Positions 42,840-52,042 of a DNA stretch of 64,000 nucleotides are shown here, piece by piece (positions within the stretch are counted from its first letter, which is position 1; every line of letters begins with the position of its first letter). Source of the DNA: Natronobeatus ordinarius (GTDB lineage Archaea; Halobacteriota; Halobacteria; Halobacteriales; Natrialbaceae). A program made the translations under genes and the position numbers. The DNA lies in the NCBI RefSeq assembly GCF_024362485.1, contig NZ_CP101456.1, positions 930,001-994,000 on the forward strand, written 5' to 3'. The notes under the pieces were generated by a model that did not search any database, was not told the origin of the DNA, and saw only the letters and a list, made by a program, of their open reading frames with translations.

Positions 42840-43292
42840 ATGAGAGACGAAGGGCACAAACAGGCAGCGGAGTCGACTCGAAAGTGGACGAAGACTGGAG
42901 CGCGCGCGGCGGGCCTTGCAGTCGGCACCGGGGCGGCGGTAAGCACCCCGGGAGCGATCGCGGCGGCAACGGAGTACGAGACCGTCGTGATACAGGCCCA
43001 ACACTACCGTCCGGACGTGGATTTCGACGTCCTGGCACAGTTCGGGACGTTGGCGAGGGATACGTTCTTCGAGCACTACGACGACGTGGACGCGTTCGAC
43101 GACCCGAGCGACTGGGAGGTGTACGCGATCCGTATCGACGACGATGGGCCGGGCATCCAACTGGGATACCTGCTGATCGAACCCAACGACGACGACGAGC
43201 CGGAGCCAGGGGATTCCGGGACGATGCCCGAGACCGCGTCCTTCTGGAACCTCGAGCTGAACCTGCTCGAGCTCGACGACGTCGACATCTAG
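42840..43292 (+). CDS. Putative exported acidic protein, 150 aa
   Basis: The N-terminus has basic residues and a hydrophobic Ala/Gly/Val stretch (GARAAGLAVGTGAAVSTPGA) ending at IAAATEYET, resembling a Tat or Sec signal with an unusual start. The mature part is acidic and beta-rich (YETVVIQAQHYRPDVDFDVL, WEVYAIRIDDDGPGIQLGYL). No family is recognised. It is separate from the GH15 gene by about 150 bases. Confidence 0.55.
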   Translation: MRDEGHKQAAESTRKWTKTGARAAGLAVGTGAAVSTPGAIAAATEYETVVIQAQHYRPDVDFDVLAQFGTLARDTFFEHYDDVDAFDDPSDWEVYAIRIDDDGPGIQLGYLLIEPNDDDEPEPGDSGTMPETASFWNLELNLLELDDVDI

Positions 43293-43448
43293 CGTCGCGA
43301 GGGTGAACCGCAGCCGTGTCGGCGCGACAGCTGGCCAGACCGTCTTCGATCGACGACTTTCCTCGCGGGCGGAACGCACGCTTTTCGGGATTCACGTGGT
43401 ACGTCGCCCGACGGACCGAGCCACCGCTCGGCCGAACCGCACGCCGCC

Positions 43449-45335
43449 ATGGACTCAGCATATCCGCCGATCGACGACTACGGCATCATCGGCAACGACA
43501 ATCGCTGTGCACTCGTCTCCCGCGACGGCTCGATCGACTGGTGTTGTTTTCCCCACCTCGAGTCGCCCAGCGTCTTCGCGGCGATCCTCGACGCGGACGA
43601 CGGCGGGCGCTTCGCCGTGTCTCCCACAGACGAGTACGACGCGAGTCACGCCTACCTCGAGGAAACGAACGTCCTCGAGACGACGTTCGAAACCGACTCG
43701 GGTCGGGTAACGATGACCGACTTCATGCCCGTGACCGACGGCCCGCAACCGTACGAGGGGTTCCAGCAGTCGGTGTACCGCAAACTCGAGGGAACGTCGG
43801 GGTCGGTTTCACTCGACGTCCGATTCGAACCACAATTCGACTACGGCCGTGAATCGACTGCGGTGAAGACGGCGGGTCGAGACGAACTCGTCGCGAGCGC
43901 CGCGGGCGAACACCTGCACCTGCACCTCCCCGAGGACGTCTCCGCCGAGTGTGCGGCGGGGCAGGCGACGACGACGCTGTCGGTCGAGGAGGGAGAGACG
44001 GCGTGGCTCTGCCTGCAGTACGAACACTCACAACGCCTCCCGCACGCTGAGCGCGAGGAGCTGCTCTCGGAGACGGTCGCCTACTGGCGGGACTGGCTCG
44101 AGACGTGCGCGCAGTCGGCGGGCGACTTCTTCTCGTTCGAGGAGGGGTGGCGGGACGCGCTCGTCCGCTCGACGCTCGTCCTCAAGTTGCTCATCCACGA
44201 GGAGACGGGGGCGATCCCCGCCGCGGCGACGACCTCGTTGCCCGAAGAGCTCGGCGGGGAGCTCAACTGGGACTACCGCTACAACTGGATCCGGGACGCC
44301 AAATTCACCGTCCAGGCGCTGTACAACGTCGGGCAAGCCGAAGAAGCCGAACGCTACTTCGACTGGTTCCGGGAGATCGGCCACGAAGAACCCGCGGAGA
44401 TCCAGCCGCTGTACGGCCTCCACAGCGAGACGAACATCGGCGAGGAGTTCCTCGAGCACCTCGCCGGCTACCGGGACTCACAGCCGGTGCGGATCGGCAA
44501 CGCGGCCGCGAAACAGGAACAGCTCGACGTCTACGGAACGATCGTCCAGGGGATCTACGAGACGGTCCGCTACGAGGACGGACTCTCGACGTACGACTGG
44601 GAGTCGATCCACGCCCTCGCCGACTACGTCTGTGCCCACTGGGACGAACGCGACGCGGGCATCTGGGAGTTCCGGGACGACCCGCGCCACTACGTCCACT
44701 CGAAGCTCCTGTGCTGGGTCGCCCTCGATCGCGCGATCCAGCTCGCCGAGGAGTACGACCGCGATGGGCCGCTCGAGCGCTGGGAGCGCGAGCGCGAAGC
44801 GATCAGAGCGGAACTCCTCGAGCGCGGCTACGAGGAGTCGATCGGCAGTTTCGTCCAGCACTACGACACCGAGGAGGCACTGGACGCGACGGCGCTGCTG
44901 ATCCCGCTGTATGACTTCCTGCCGCCCGACGACGAGCGCGTCCAGTCGACGATCGATACCGTGCGCTCCGAGCTGACGACCGACGAGGGCCTCGTCTACC
45001 GGTTCGCCAACAGCGAAGCCCGCCCACGCGAGCCGGGCGGCTTTCTGCTCTGCTCGTTCTGGCTGGTCGACGCGCTCGTCGTCTCCGGACGGCTCGAAGA
45101 GGCCGAGGAGCTCTTCGAGAGCGTCCTCGAGTTCACGTCGCCGCTCGGCTTGCTCTCTGAGATGGGCCGGCCGGACGGGACGCTCCTGGGGAACTACCCC
45201 CAGGCGTTCAGCCACATCGGCTTGCTCAACAGTGCGCTCTACCTCGCGAGCGCGACTGACGACGCGCAGACCCTCCGCGTCGAGGCACTCGGCGACGGTG
45301 CCCAGGCGCCGCTGTTCAGGCGACACGACTCCTGA
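43449..45335 (+). CDS. Glycoside hydrolase family 15 protein (glucoamylase/trehalase-like)
   Basis: A 628-residue protein with an N-terminal GH15-associated beta-sandwich (YPPIDDYGIIGNDNRCALVSRDG as YPPIDDYGIIGN and SIDWCCFPHLESPSVFA) and a C-terminal (alpha/alpha)6 barrel (LNWDYRYNWIRDAKFTVQALY as NWDYRYNWIRDA, then EFRDDPRHYVHSKLLCWVAL and GNYPQAFSHIGLLNSALY). The family includes glucoamylases and trehalases; the substrate here cannot be decided. Length and order match haloarchaeal members. Confidence 0.93.
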   Translation: MDSAYPPIDDYGIIGNDNRCALVSRDGSIDWCCFPHLESPSVFAAILDADDGGRFAVSPTDEYDASHAYLEETNVLETTFETDSGRVTMTDFMPVTDGPQPYEGFQQSVYRKLEGTSGSVSLDVRFEPQFDYGRESTAVKTAGRDELVASAAGEHLHLHLPEDVSAECAAGQATTTLSVEEGETAWLCLQYEHSQRLPHAEREELLSETVAYWRDWLETCAQSAGDFFSFEEGWRDALVRSTLVLKLLIHEETGAIPAAATTSLPEELGGELNWDYRYNWIRDAKFTVQALYNVGQAEEAERYFDWFREIGHEEPAEIQPLYGLHSETNIGEEFLEHLAGYRDSQPVRIGNAAAKQEQLDVYGTIVQGIYETVRYEDGLSTYDWESIHALADYVCAHWDERDAGIWEFRDDPRHYVHSKLLCWVALDRAIQLAEEYDRDGPLERWEREREAIRAELLERGYEESIGSFVQHYDTEEALDATALLIPLYDFLPPDDERVQSTIDTVRSELTTDEGLVYRFANSEARPREPGGFLLCSFWLVDALVVSGRLEEAEELFESVLEFTSPLGLLSEMGRPDGTLLGNYPQAFSHIGLLNSALYLASATDDAQTLRVEALGDGAQAPLFRRHDS

Positions 45336-45355
45336 TCGCCGGCGTCGTCGGCCGG

Positions 45356-45685
45356 TCAGAACGACAGCTGGTCGTCCTCTCGACGCTCGCCGAGGGCGGG
45401 TGGCGTCCGATCCGAGTAGTACCGTCGCCCGATCGCTCGGCTCCCGACCATGGTGAAGACGCCCTGTCGAACGTCCGCGGGCGACTCGTAGGTCACCGTC
45501 GGGAGCACGCCGAGGACCTCACCTACCGTCGCCGACCCGTTCGGAAGCTCGACGACGTGATCACCACACTCTTCGAGGAGATCCTCGCACGTCGTGGGAT
45601 ACTCCTGGGCCTCGAGTTTCGACTCGAGATCGCCGAACTCGATTCCGAGTTCGCGGTCGACGTCGTGCGTGTGCGTCTCTCTCAT
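45356..45685 (-). CDS. DUF5789 family protein
   Basis: A 109-residue haloarchaeal family protein (LGIEFGDLESKLEAQEYPTT, ELPNGSATVGEVLGVLPTVTY, GVFTMVGSRAIGRRYYSDRTPP). These motifs closely follow DUF5789. The function is unknown. It converges with the GH15 gene. Confidence 0.8.
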   Translation of the reverse strand: MRETHTHDVDRELGIEFGDLESKLEAQEYPTTCEDLLEECGDHVVELPNGSATVGEVLGVLPTVTYESPADVRQGVFTMVGSRAIGRRYYSDRTPPALGERREDDQLSF

Positions 45686-45913
45686 CGGTCCGAGGATCGT
45701 ACCCCGCCGAGGACCATACTTCTGGGGGGTTCACTGGCAGGCCCGGATGGACCGACCCACCTCGAGCGAGCAGTTCGGTACTCTGTCGGACGAGCGTGAA
45801 CGATCGGGTTCGTTCCCGGCCGCGAGCAAGCGGTCGGCGCAGCTCGACGCAAAATCGTCAGGAACGATCGTCGCGGACAGGGTTTTGCCTGCTCGCCACC
45901 TACCTCGAATACC

Positions 45914-46108
45914 GTGAATGCCCCTCCATCCACGCCGACCGCGGTAACGAACCGAAAGGGGGTGCTCTTTTGCCCCCACTGTGATCACGCGAGTCCGGTC
46001 GACGGCGACTGGGCCCTCCACGAACGGCCGACTCGCGACGTCTATACGTGTCCCGACTGTGGCGGAACCGTCATCAGTCGGCGCCGTTTCGAGGCGCGCT
46101 GCTGGTGA
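45914..46108 (+). CDS. Small zinc-ribbon protein, 64 aa
   Basis: The protein has one C4 ribbon: FCPHCDHASPVDGD and YTCPDCGGTVISRR, then an Arg/Phe-rich end and a final Cys. The start ATG at 45914 is supported by a TATA-like GGGTTTTGCC about 28 bases upstream. The upstream 228 bases hold no other gene. A nucleic-acid or protein-binding role is likely but not shown. Confidence 0.72.
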   Translation: MNAPPSTPTAVTNRKGVLFCPHCDHASPVDGDWALHERPTRDVYTCPDCGGTVISRRRFEARCW

Positions 46109-46149
46109 ATCATCCCGGGGAATTCCCCTAGTCCGCCTGTAAAATCATC

Positions 46150-46998
46150 CTACGGCCAGATCGCGAACTGTACCTCGTCGACGAACTCGTCGTCGATCCG
46201 GTAGTGTTCTTCCCGTTCGCCCTCCCGCGTCCAGCCGGTCTCCTCGAGGAACGCGATCGCACGCTCGTTCGTCGCGGGAACGCTCTGGTAGACCTTCCGG
46301 TACTCCCCTTCGGCCCAGTCGAGACCGTACTCGAGCAGCGCCGAGCCGATCCCCTCCCGGCGGTGGTCGGGGACGACGCCGACGGTGAGTTCGGCGGTGT
46401 GACACAGCGACGGGAGTTCGGGTGCGTCGACGTGGAGCCAGCCGACGACCGTCGCCGTCGATTCGACGGCCGCCCGCTCCTCGTCGCGGCCCGTCTCCGA
46501 ATCGGCCGGCTCGCGCTCGAGGACGGCGACGAAGAACACGCGTGATCGCTCCTCGTCGACGCGGACGAGCGCGGGTTCGCTCTCGAGGTGGTCGGCGACG
46601 TCCTCGGCCACGACGTAGGTCTCCTCGCTCCCGACCGTCCGCATTGCGGCGATCAGTTCCGCCCGATCTTCCTCACGAGCGGGGCGGATCGTCACCGTGC
46701 CCGCAGCGACCTCGCGTTCGGTCGGCGATCCCTCGAGGGCGAGCCGGAGCTTTCCGTCGGTCTCGACGAGGTGCCCCTCTCGTTTCAGCCCCTCGATGGC
46801 AGCCTCGAGCGCGTCGCGGGAGAGCAAGACGTCCGGAGTATCCGTTCCCGAGCGGGCGGGTTTCGACTGTGGCGGTTCGTCCTCGATCCGGACGGAGCGC
46901 GCGAGTTCCGCCGGCGAGGCGGCCCCGTGACGTTCGACGTACTCGTACACCGACTGCCGAACGTCGTCTTCGAACGACCGCGGCGAGTGAAGGCCCAT
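46150..46998 (-). CDS. GNAT acetyltransferase with N-terminal winged helix
   Basis: A 282-residue fusion. Residues about 1-90 form a winged-helix-like module (SFEDDVRQSVYEYVERHGAA, LEAAIEGLKREGHLVE). Residues about 95-282 form a GNAT domain with acetyl-CoA site VVPDHRREGIGSALLEYGLD and YQSVPATNERAIAFLEETGW. ATG 46998 is chosen; the 30 residues before it are a divergent-promoter extension. It is divergent from the Sua5 gene. The acetyl acceptor is unknown. Confidence 0.82.
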   Translation of the reverse strand: MGLHSPRSFEDDVRQSVYEYVERHGAASPAELARSVRIEDEPPQSKPARSGTDTPDVLLSRDALEAAIEGLKREGHLVETDGKLRLALEGSPTEREVAAGTVTIRPAREEDRAELIAAMRTVGSEETYVVAEDVADHLESEPALVRVDEERSRVFFVAVLEREPADSETGRDEERAAVESTATVVGWLHVDAPELPSLCHTAELTVGVVPDHRREGIGSALLEYGLDWAEGEYRKVYQSVPATNERAIAFLEETGWTREGEREEHYRIDDEFVDEVQFAIWP

Positions 46999-47185
46999 AC
47001 GCGGTGCCAGACGGCGGCAGCCATTATTATGGCCGACGTACTGTCGGGCAGCACTCGAGTGGGTGCGGGCAGCCACCGATTGTTCCACGGTGACGAACCG
47101 TTTCGACCCCCATCTCTCGTTCGAAACGGCTCGCTGTCCGCGGCGAACGCGGTACGTTTTTGTCCACCACGAGCCGACACCGGAT

Positions 47186-47767
47186 ATGGACCTCGAGCGT
47201 GCTGCGGAGGCGATTCGCGCCGGTGAGCTGGTCGTCTACCCGACCGAGACGGTGTACGGGCTGGGGGCCGACGCCCTCGACCACGACGCCGTCGAACGCG
47301 TCTTCGACGTGAAAGGTCGGGATCGCTCGAATCCGATCTCGCTCGCGGTGCCGTCGGTGCCGGCGGCGTTCGAGTTCGTCCGCGTGACCGATCGCGAGCG
47401 GCAGTTCATGGCCGAGTTCCTCCCCGGCCCCGTGACGGTGCTCTGTCGCCGCCGCGACGTCGTCCCCGACGTCCTGACGTCGGGAGCCGATCGGGTCGGC
47501 GTCCGGGTCCCCGCCCACCACGCCGCGCTCACCCTGTGTGAACGGGCCGGCACGCCGATCACCGCGACGAGCGCGAACGTGAGCGGCCGGGAAAGCGTCC
47601 GGCGCGTCGCGGACCTCGATCCCGAACTCGCCGACGCTGCTGCCGTCGTCCTCGACGGAGGCGAGACCGACGGCACCGAGAGCACGGTCGTCGACGTCTC
47701 GAGCGACGCGATCTATCGCCGAGGTGCGCTGGCCGACGAGATCGCCGAGTGGCTCGCCGTGAACTGA
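47186..47767 (+). CDS. Threonylcarbamoyl-AMP synthase (Sua5/YrdC)
   Basis: The first enzyme of universal t6A tRNA modification, which makes threonylcarbamoyl-AMP from Thr, bicarbonate and ATP. The 193-residue protein is YrdC-type without the Sua5 C-terminal domain. Motifs are VVYPTETVYGLGADALDHDA, the Lys/Arg site VKGRDRSNPISLAV, GVRVPAHHAA and TATSANVSGRES. ATG 47186 begins the conserved helix (MDLERAAEAIRAG). It is convergent with the Cas4-like gene. Confidence 0.92.
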   Translation: MDLERAAEAIRAGELVVYPTETVYGLGADALDHDAVERVFDVKGRDRSNPISLAVPSVPAAFEFVRVTDRERQFMAEFLPGPVTVLCRRRDVVPDVLTSGADRVGVRVPAHHAALTLCERAGTPITATSANVSGRESVRRVADLDPELADAAAVVLDGGETDGTESTVVDVSSDAIYRRGALADEIAEWLAVN

Positions 47768-47772
47768 TCGAT

Positions 47773-48447
47773 TCATCCGAATCCCAGCAACGACCGCAAC
47801 GTCCGCGTCCGGACGCCACACTCTCCCGCGTACGAACAGGACGCGCACTTCTCCCGGTTTCGTGTCCGCGCGGGCGGCCCGTCGAGTTCCCGGACTGCCC
47901 TGAGCGCCCGCCGGTAGCGGGCCTTCCGGCGAGTCGTCAACTCGAGTCGACGAATCGCTCCGTAGGCGGGATACTCGAGCCAGGCCGTCTCGACCGGCGT
48001 CTCGTGTTCCCAGGCGAGGGCCTTCGCGGCGGCGACGGCGTGAACGGTGTGGGGCTCCCAGACGCCTCGGTCGGGTGGTCGACCCGGCGAGACGAGCGCG
48101 GGCTCGAGCGGATCGGCGAGCACCTTGTGGACGACTCCGCGGCAGTGTCGCCCCGTCGTCAGGTGGTCGCGCTCGCTCGGGTGACACAGCGCGGTCCAGC
48201 GGTCGTGTTCCTCGAGCCGCGTTCGGGTGCGCTCGAGTCGGGCGCGATACGTCGCGGGCGGGAGCGCGATCGGTTCGTTCGCAAGCGCCTCGTCTTCGGT
48301 CTCGAGGAGTTCCTCGTACCGAAACGCGAGGTCGCGAACGGCGTCGACCTCGGGCGGCGGCTCGCGACGCTCCTCACGCCTGACGTAGTAGAGTTTCCGT
48401 GGACAGTACGCTGCCGTCCTGAGGTCGCTGAACGAAACCCGCGTCAC
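47773..48447 (-). CDS. Stand-alone Cas4-like protein
   Basis: A 224-residue protein of the Cas4/DUF83 type: N-terminal SFSDLRTAAYCPRKLYYVRRE, a central region and a C-terminal Cys cluster KCASCSYAGECG that, with the N-terminal Cys, could hold a 4Fe-4S cluster. I do not see a clear PD-(D/E)xK core: the place of GxxD reads RGVVHKVLADP, and no ExK follows. No CRISPR array, cas1 or cas2 is nearby. It may be a DNA-repair-associated family member or an inactive relative. Confidence 0.78.
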   Translation of the reverse strand: MTRVSFSDLRTAAYCPRKLYYVRREERREPPPEVDAVRDLAFRYEELLETEDEALANEPIALPPATYRARLERTRTRLEEHDRWTALCHPSERDHLTTGRHCRGVVHKVLADPLEPALVSPGRPPDRGVWEPHTVHAVAAAKALAWEHETPVETAWLEYPAYGAIRRLELTTRRKARYRRALRAVRELDGPPARTRNREKCASCSYAGECGVRTRTLRSLLGFG

Positions 48448-48484
48448 GGGGGCTCTCGCCCCGGCATCCGATAAAAAGCCTGGC

Positions 48485-49075
48485 TCAGAACGAAACGTCG
48501 GTCTCCATGCCTTCCGTGGCGTCGGCGAGGCCGTCCTCGCGGACGTCCGTGGCCAGCCGCTCGGAGAGGGCGGAGTCGGCTAAGACGTCGTCGAACTCGT
48601 CGCGGTAGCGGTCGTTGGCTGCCCGCGATTCGTCTTTCGCCGCCGCGACGCGCCGGTAACGACGGATTCGCGTCTCGTCGACGCCGTACTCCGCGGCGAG
48701 GGTCGCGTCGTCCTCCTCGCGGTCGCGGATCGCGACCAGATCGACCTCGTCGGCATCGTCCTCGGCGACGAGATGCAGCGCCATCCGGGCCTCGAAGACG
48801 GTCTCGGCGTCGACGCCGAGTTCCTCGGCGATCGCCTCGTCGCTCTCGCCCTCGTAGAAGCGCTTCGCGACGGTGAGGTACGCCTCGTCCTCGAGCCCCG
48901 CGTCGAACCCGTAGCGCTCGCGCATCTGGGCGACGACGCTCTCGAGGCGTTCGTCGACCGTTCGCTCGTCCTGCTCGAGCGAACCCCGGGTATCCACCTG
49001 GGATTCGGTGATCGTCTCCTCTCCGTCGGTGACGCTGGTGAAGATGTCCCTGAGTTCCTCCGTTTTCTCGTTCAT
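48485..49075 (-). CDS. Conditioned medium-induced protein 4-like (Cmi4)
   Basis: A 196-residue acidic protein with helical repeats that look like HTH or response elements: YLTVAKRFYEGESDEAIAEEL with VDAETVFEARMALHLV, and LAAEYGVDETRIRRYRRVAA. Domain order and composition match the haloarchaeal Cmi4 family named after Natrialba conditioned-medium induction. Its role is likely in regulation or density response but is not known from sequence. It lies 300 bases from the Fe-S oxidoreductase in the opposite direction. Confidence 0.65.
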   Translation of the reverse strand: MNEKTEELRDIFTSVTDGEETITESQVDTRGSLEQDERTVDERLESVVAQMRERYGFDAGLEDEAYLTVAKRFYEGESDEAIAEELGVDAETVFEARMALHLVAEDDADEVDLVAIRDREEDDATLAAEYGVDETRIRRYRRVAAAKDESRAANDRYRDEFDDVLADSALSERLATDVREDGLADATEGMETDVSF

Positions 49076-49252
49076 GGATGGACACTGGCGACGGGCGGCT
49101 ATTTAAGCCTGTTGCCAGATAGCGTCGGACGAGAGGGATCGACACACATCCATAGAAACTCGAAACGAGGGTATAATTCCCGGAAGACGGCACAGGGGTT
49201 AGCTCGGGACAGTGTGACAAGAATTAAGTCGTCTCTGAACCGGGAGTAGTAC

Positions 49253-51436
49253 ATGCAGGTCGTAGCACAGGCGGACGTAACGAGGGAGACCTACCTGGGG
49301 ATCAGCAGCGTCGAGAAGGCGCTGTTTTACTTCCTCGCGGCCGTCACTATTCTCGTCTTCGCGTACGGCGTCTACGCCCGCTTCGCACGGTACGCGGCGG
49401 GCGACGACGACTCGTTCCCCCGCGTCGACGAACTTCCGGGACGGATCGTATCGGCGACGAAGATCGTCTTCACGAACGAAAAGCAGTTCAACAGGGATCT
49501 GTACGGCGGGCTGATGCACGCGTTCATCCTCTGGGGGTTCCTGTCGCTGTTCATCGCGACGTCGATCCTGGCGTTCGACGAGTACGCCTACGGGCTCGTC
49601 GTCGGGGAGTCGTTCTGGTACGGCGACTTCTACCTCGGTTACCAGTTTATGGTCGACGCGATGGGGCTGCTGTTCGTCGTCGGGATCGGGATGGCGATGT
49701 ACCGACGCTACTGGGTCCGCAACCACCGCCTCTGGGGTCGACACACTTCGAACGAGGACGACATCTTCATCTGGACGCTCTTCGGCCTCGGCGTCGGCGG
49801 ATTTCTCCTGGAAGGGCTTCGCATCTACATCACCGGCATGCCCGAACACGAGGTCGTCAGCTTCGTCGGCTACGGGCTGGCGATGCTGTTTGGCGCGGTC
49901 GGCCTGCCGACCGCCGGCGGGGTGGAGTTCGGTCTTGGCGTCGTCGGGGCCAACGCCGAGACGCTCCACTGGCTCTCCTGGTGGAGCCACTCGCTGCTCG
50001 CCTTTTTCTTCATCGCGTGGATCCCCTACGCCAAGCCGTTCCACATGCTCTCCTCGTTCGCGAACGTCGTCACCCGCGACGAGAAGGCCGGCCGGCGGCT
50101 GCCGAACGTCCCTGCCGACCTCGACGCGACCAACGCCGAATCCATCGACGACTTCACCTGGAAGGAGCTGCTCGACCAGGACGCCTGTACCAAGTGCGGC
50201 CGGTGTTCGGCCGTCTGTCCCGCGAAGGCCTCGAGTCGACCGCTCGACCCGCGTGACGTCATCCTCGACCTCAAGTCCTACCGCGAATCGCTCGACGCCG
50301 ACGGCGAGGAGAAACCGATCGTCGCCGACGGCGGCGGCGTGATCGACACACGGACGATGGAGTCGTGTATGGCCTGTATGGCCTGCATGGACGCCTGTCC
50401 CGTCGAGATCGAACACCTCAAGTCGTTCACCCGGCTCAACCGCCAGATGGCCGACCAGGGCGACGTCGACCCGAACGTCCAGGACGTCTTCCAGAACCTG
50501 ATGCAAAACGGGAATACGTTCGGCGACTCACCACACTCGCGCGCGGACTGGGCCGACGACCTCGAGTTCGACCTCACCGACGCCCGCGAAGAAGAAGTCG
50601 AGTACCTCTGGTACGTCGGCGACTACCCCAGCTACGACGAGCGCAACAAGCAGGTCGCCCGCTCGCTGGCGACCATCCTCCAGGAAGCCGACGTCAGCTT
50701 CGGCATCCTCTTCGAGGACGAGAAGTACGACGGCAACGACGTCCGCCGGATCGGCGAGGAGTTCCTCTACCTCGAGCTCGCCGGCCACCACGTCGAGTCC
50801 TTCGAGGCCTGCGAGTTCGAGAAGCTCATCTGTACCGACCCACACTCGTACAACACCTTCAAGAACGAGTATCCGGAGGTCGACTTCGCGGAGTTCGCCG
50901 ACGACCCGATGATGCCGTTCGAGTACGAGGAGTTCTGGAACGCCGAGGGCGAGGTCGAGGTGCTCCACTGGACCCAGGCCATCGAGGAACTCGTCACCGA
51001 GGGCGCACTCGACTTGTCGGGAACAGAACTCGACTACACCGTCACCTACCACGACCCCTGTCACCTCGGCCGGTACAACGACGAGTACGAGGCCCCCCGC
51101 GAGATCATCCGCGCGACCGGCGCCGAACTGTACGAGATGCCCCGTTCTCGCGCCGACTCCTTTTGCTGTGGCGGCGGTGGCGGCGGCCTCTGGATGGACT
51201 TCGAGGAAGAGCCCAAGCCGAGCGAGGAACGCCTGCGCGAGGCGCTCGAGGACACCGACGCCGGCGCCGAGGTCGAGAAGTTCGTCGTCGCCTGCCCGAT
51301 GTGCATGACGATGTACGAGGACGGCCGCAAGACCGGCGGCTTCGAGGACGACATCGAGATCGTCGACGTCGCCGAGTTGCTCGTCGAGGCACTCGGCGCC
51401 CAAGAACGGGCCGGCCTCGAGGAAGCGACGGCCTAG
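49253..51436 (+). CDS. HdrD-like membrane Fe-S oxidoreductase, candidate ETF:quinone oxidoreductase
   Basis: A 727-residue protein. The N-terminal 270 residues have about six transmembrane helices with His residues fit for b-haems (GLMHAFILWGFLSL, WLSWWSHSLLAFF, KPFHML). Two 4Fe-4S motifs follow (CTKCGRCSAVCP, CMACMACMDACP), then HdrD-type CCG modules. The second is intact (DPCHLGRYND, FCCGGGGGG at residues 638-639, CPMCMTMYED). The first lacks its Cys set (EKYDG at 490-494, TDPHSYN at 528-534). This order matches bacterial EtfAB:menaquinone oxidoreductase. A TATA-like AATTAAGTC lies 28 bases upstream of the ATG. Confidence 0.86.
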   Translation: MQVVAQADVTRETYLGISSVEKALFYFLAAVTILVFAYGVYARFARYAAGDDDSFPRVDELPGRIVSATKIVFTNEKQFNRDLYGGLMHAFILWGFLSLFIATSILAFDEYAYGLVVGESFWYGDFYLGYQFMVDAMGLLFVVGIGMAMYRRYWVRNHRLWGRHTSNEDDIFIWTLFGLGVGGFLLEGLRIYITGMPEHEVVSFVGYGLAMLFGAVGLPTAGGVEFGLGVVGANAETLHWLSWWSHSLLAFFFIAWIPYAKPFHMLSSFANVVTRDEKAGRRLPNVPADLDATNAESIDDFTWKELLDQDACTKCGRCSAVCPAKASSRPLDPRDVILDLKSYRESLDADGEEKPIVADGGGVIDTRTMESCMACMACMDACPVEIEHLKSFTRLNRQMADQGDVDPNVQDVFQNLMQNGNTFGDSPHSRADWADDLEFDLTDAREEEVEYLWYVGDYPSYDERNKQVARSLATILQEADVSFGILFEDEKYDGNDVRRIGEEFLYLELAGHHVESFEACEFEKLICTDPHSYNTFKNEYPEVDFAEFADDPMMPFEYEEFWNAEGEVEVLHWTQAIEELVTEGALDLSGTELDYTVTYHDPCHLGRYNDEYEAPREIIRATGAELYEMPRSRADSFCCGGGGGGLWMDFEEEPKPSEERLREALEDTDAGAEVEKFVVACPMCMTMYEDGRKTGGFEDDIEIVDVAELLVEALGAQERAGLEEATA

Positions 51437-51495
51437 GTGCAGTCGGTATTTGACCTCCCCGAAGGCACTTGTTCTCCTCGTTCGTCGACTCGAGT

Positions 51496-51933
51496 ATGGA
51501 TCGACGGCGGTTTCTCGCGCTCGCGGCCGGAAGCGGCGTCGTCGCCGGCGCCGGCTGTCTCGACCGGATTCCGGGGATCGGCCTCGACACGTCGTTCGAA
51601 CTGACCGGCACCGAGCTGGGCGTCGACGACCCGCCGGACGTGACCGTCGACGGCGACACCGTCGTCGTCCGGGGCACGGTCGAGTACGCGTCAAGCGAGT
51701 GCGGAACGGTCGAGCTGGCCCACGCGGCGTACGAGACCTCACAGGCCCGACTGGACCTGCTCGTCGCCGCCGTCGACGACTCGCGATGGCCGATGTCGTG
51801 CTCGGACGACCTCGTCGAAACCGGCTACCGCATCGAGGCGACGGTTCGCGGCGACCTCCGGCGCGTCACCGTCACCGAACACCACGTCTTCGGCGACGCG
51901 TATTCGACGACCGCCGACCTGACCGACTGGTGA
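51496..51933 (+). CDS. Putative Tat-exported lipoprotein, 145 aa
   Basis: It starts MDRRRFLALAAGSGVVAGAGC, a twin-Arg signal with lipobox (GAGC), expected to be anchored to the outer face of the membrane. The mature part is acidic and beta-rich (TGTELGVDDPPDVTVDGDTV, RIEATVRGDLRRVTVTEHHV). It has three further Cys. No family is recognised. ATG 51496 is selected for the signal. Confidence 0.75.
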   Translation: MDRRRFLALAAGSGVVAGAGCLDRIPGIGLDTSFELTGTELGVDDPPDVTVDGDTVVVRGTVEYASSECGTVELAHAAYETSQARLDLLVAAVDDSRWPMSCSDDLVETGYRIEATVRGDLRRVTVTEHHVFGDAYSTTADLTDW

Positions 51934-52042
51934 GCGCGGTGCTCGAGGACGGTGTTTGCACACCGCACCCATCTCGTTTCCCGACTCAAATCGCACTTTG
52001 AGTTCCCCGAGACTCTTTCACTCGCCGTAACGATCACCGCGT

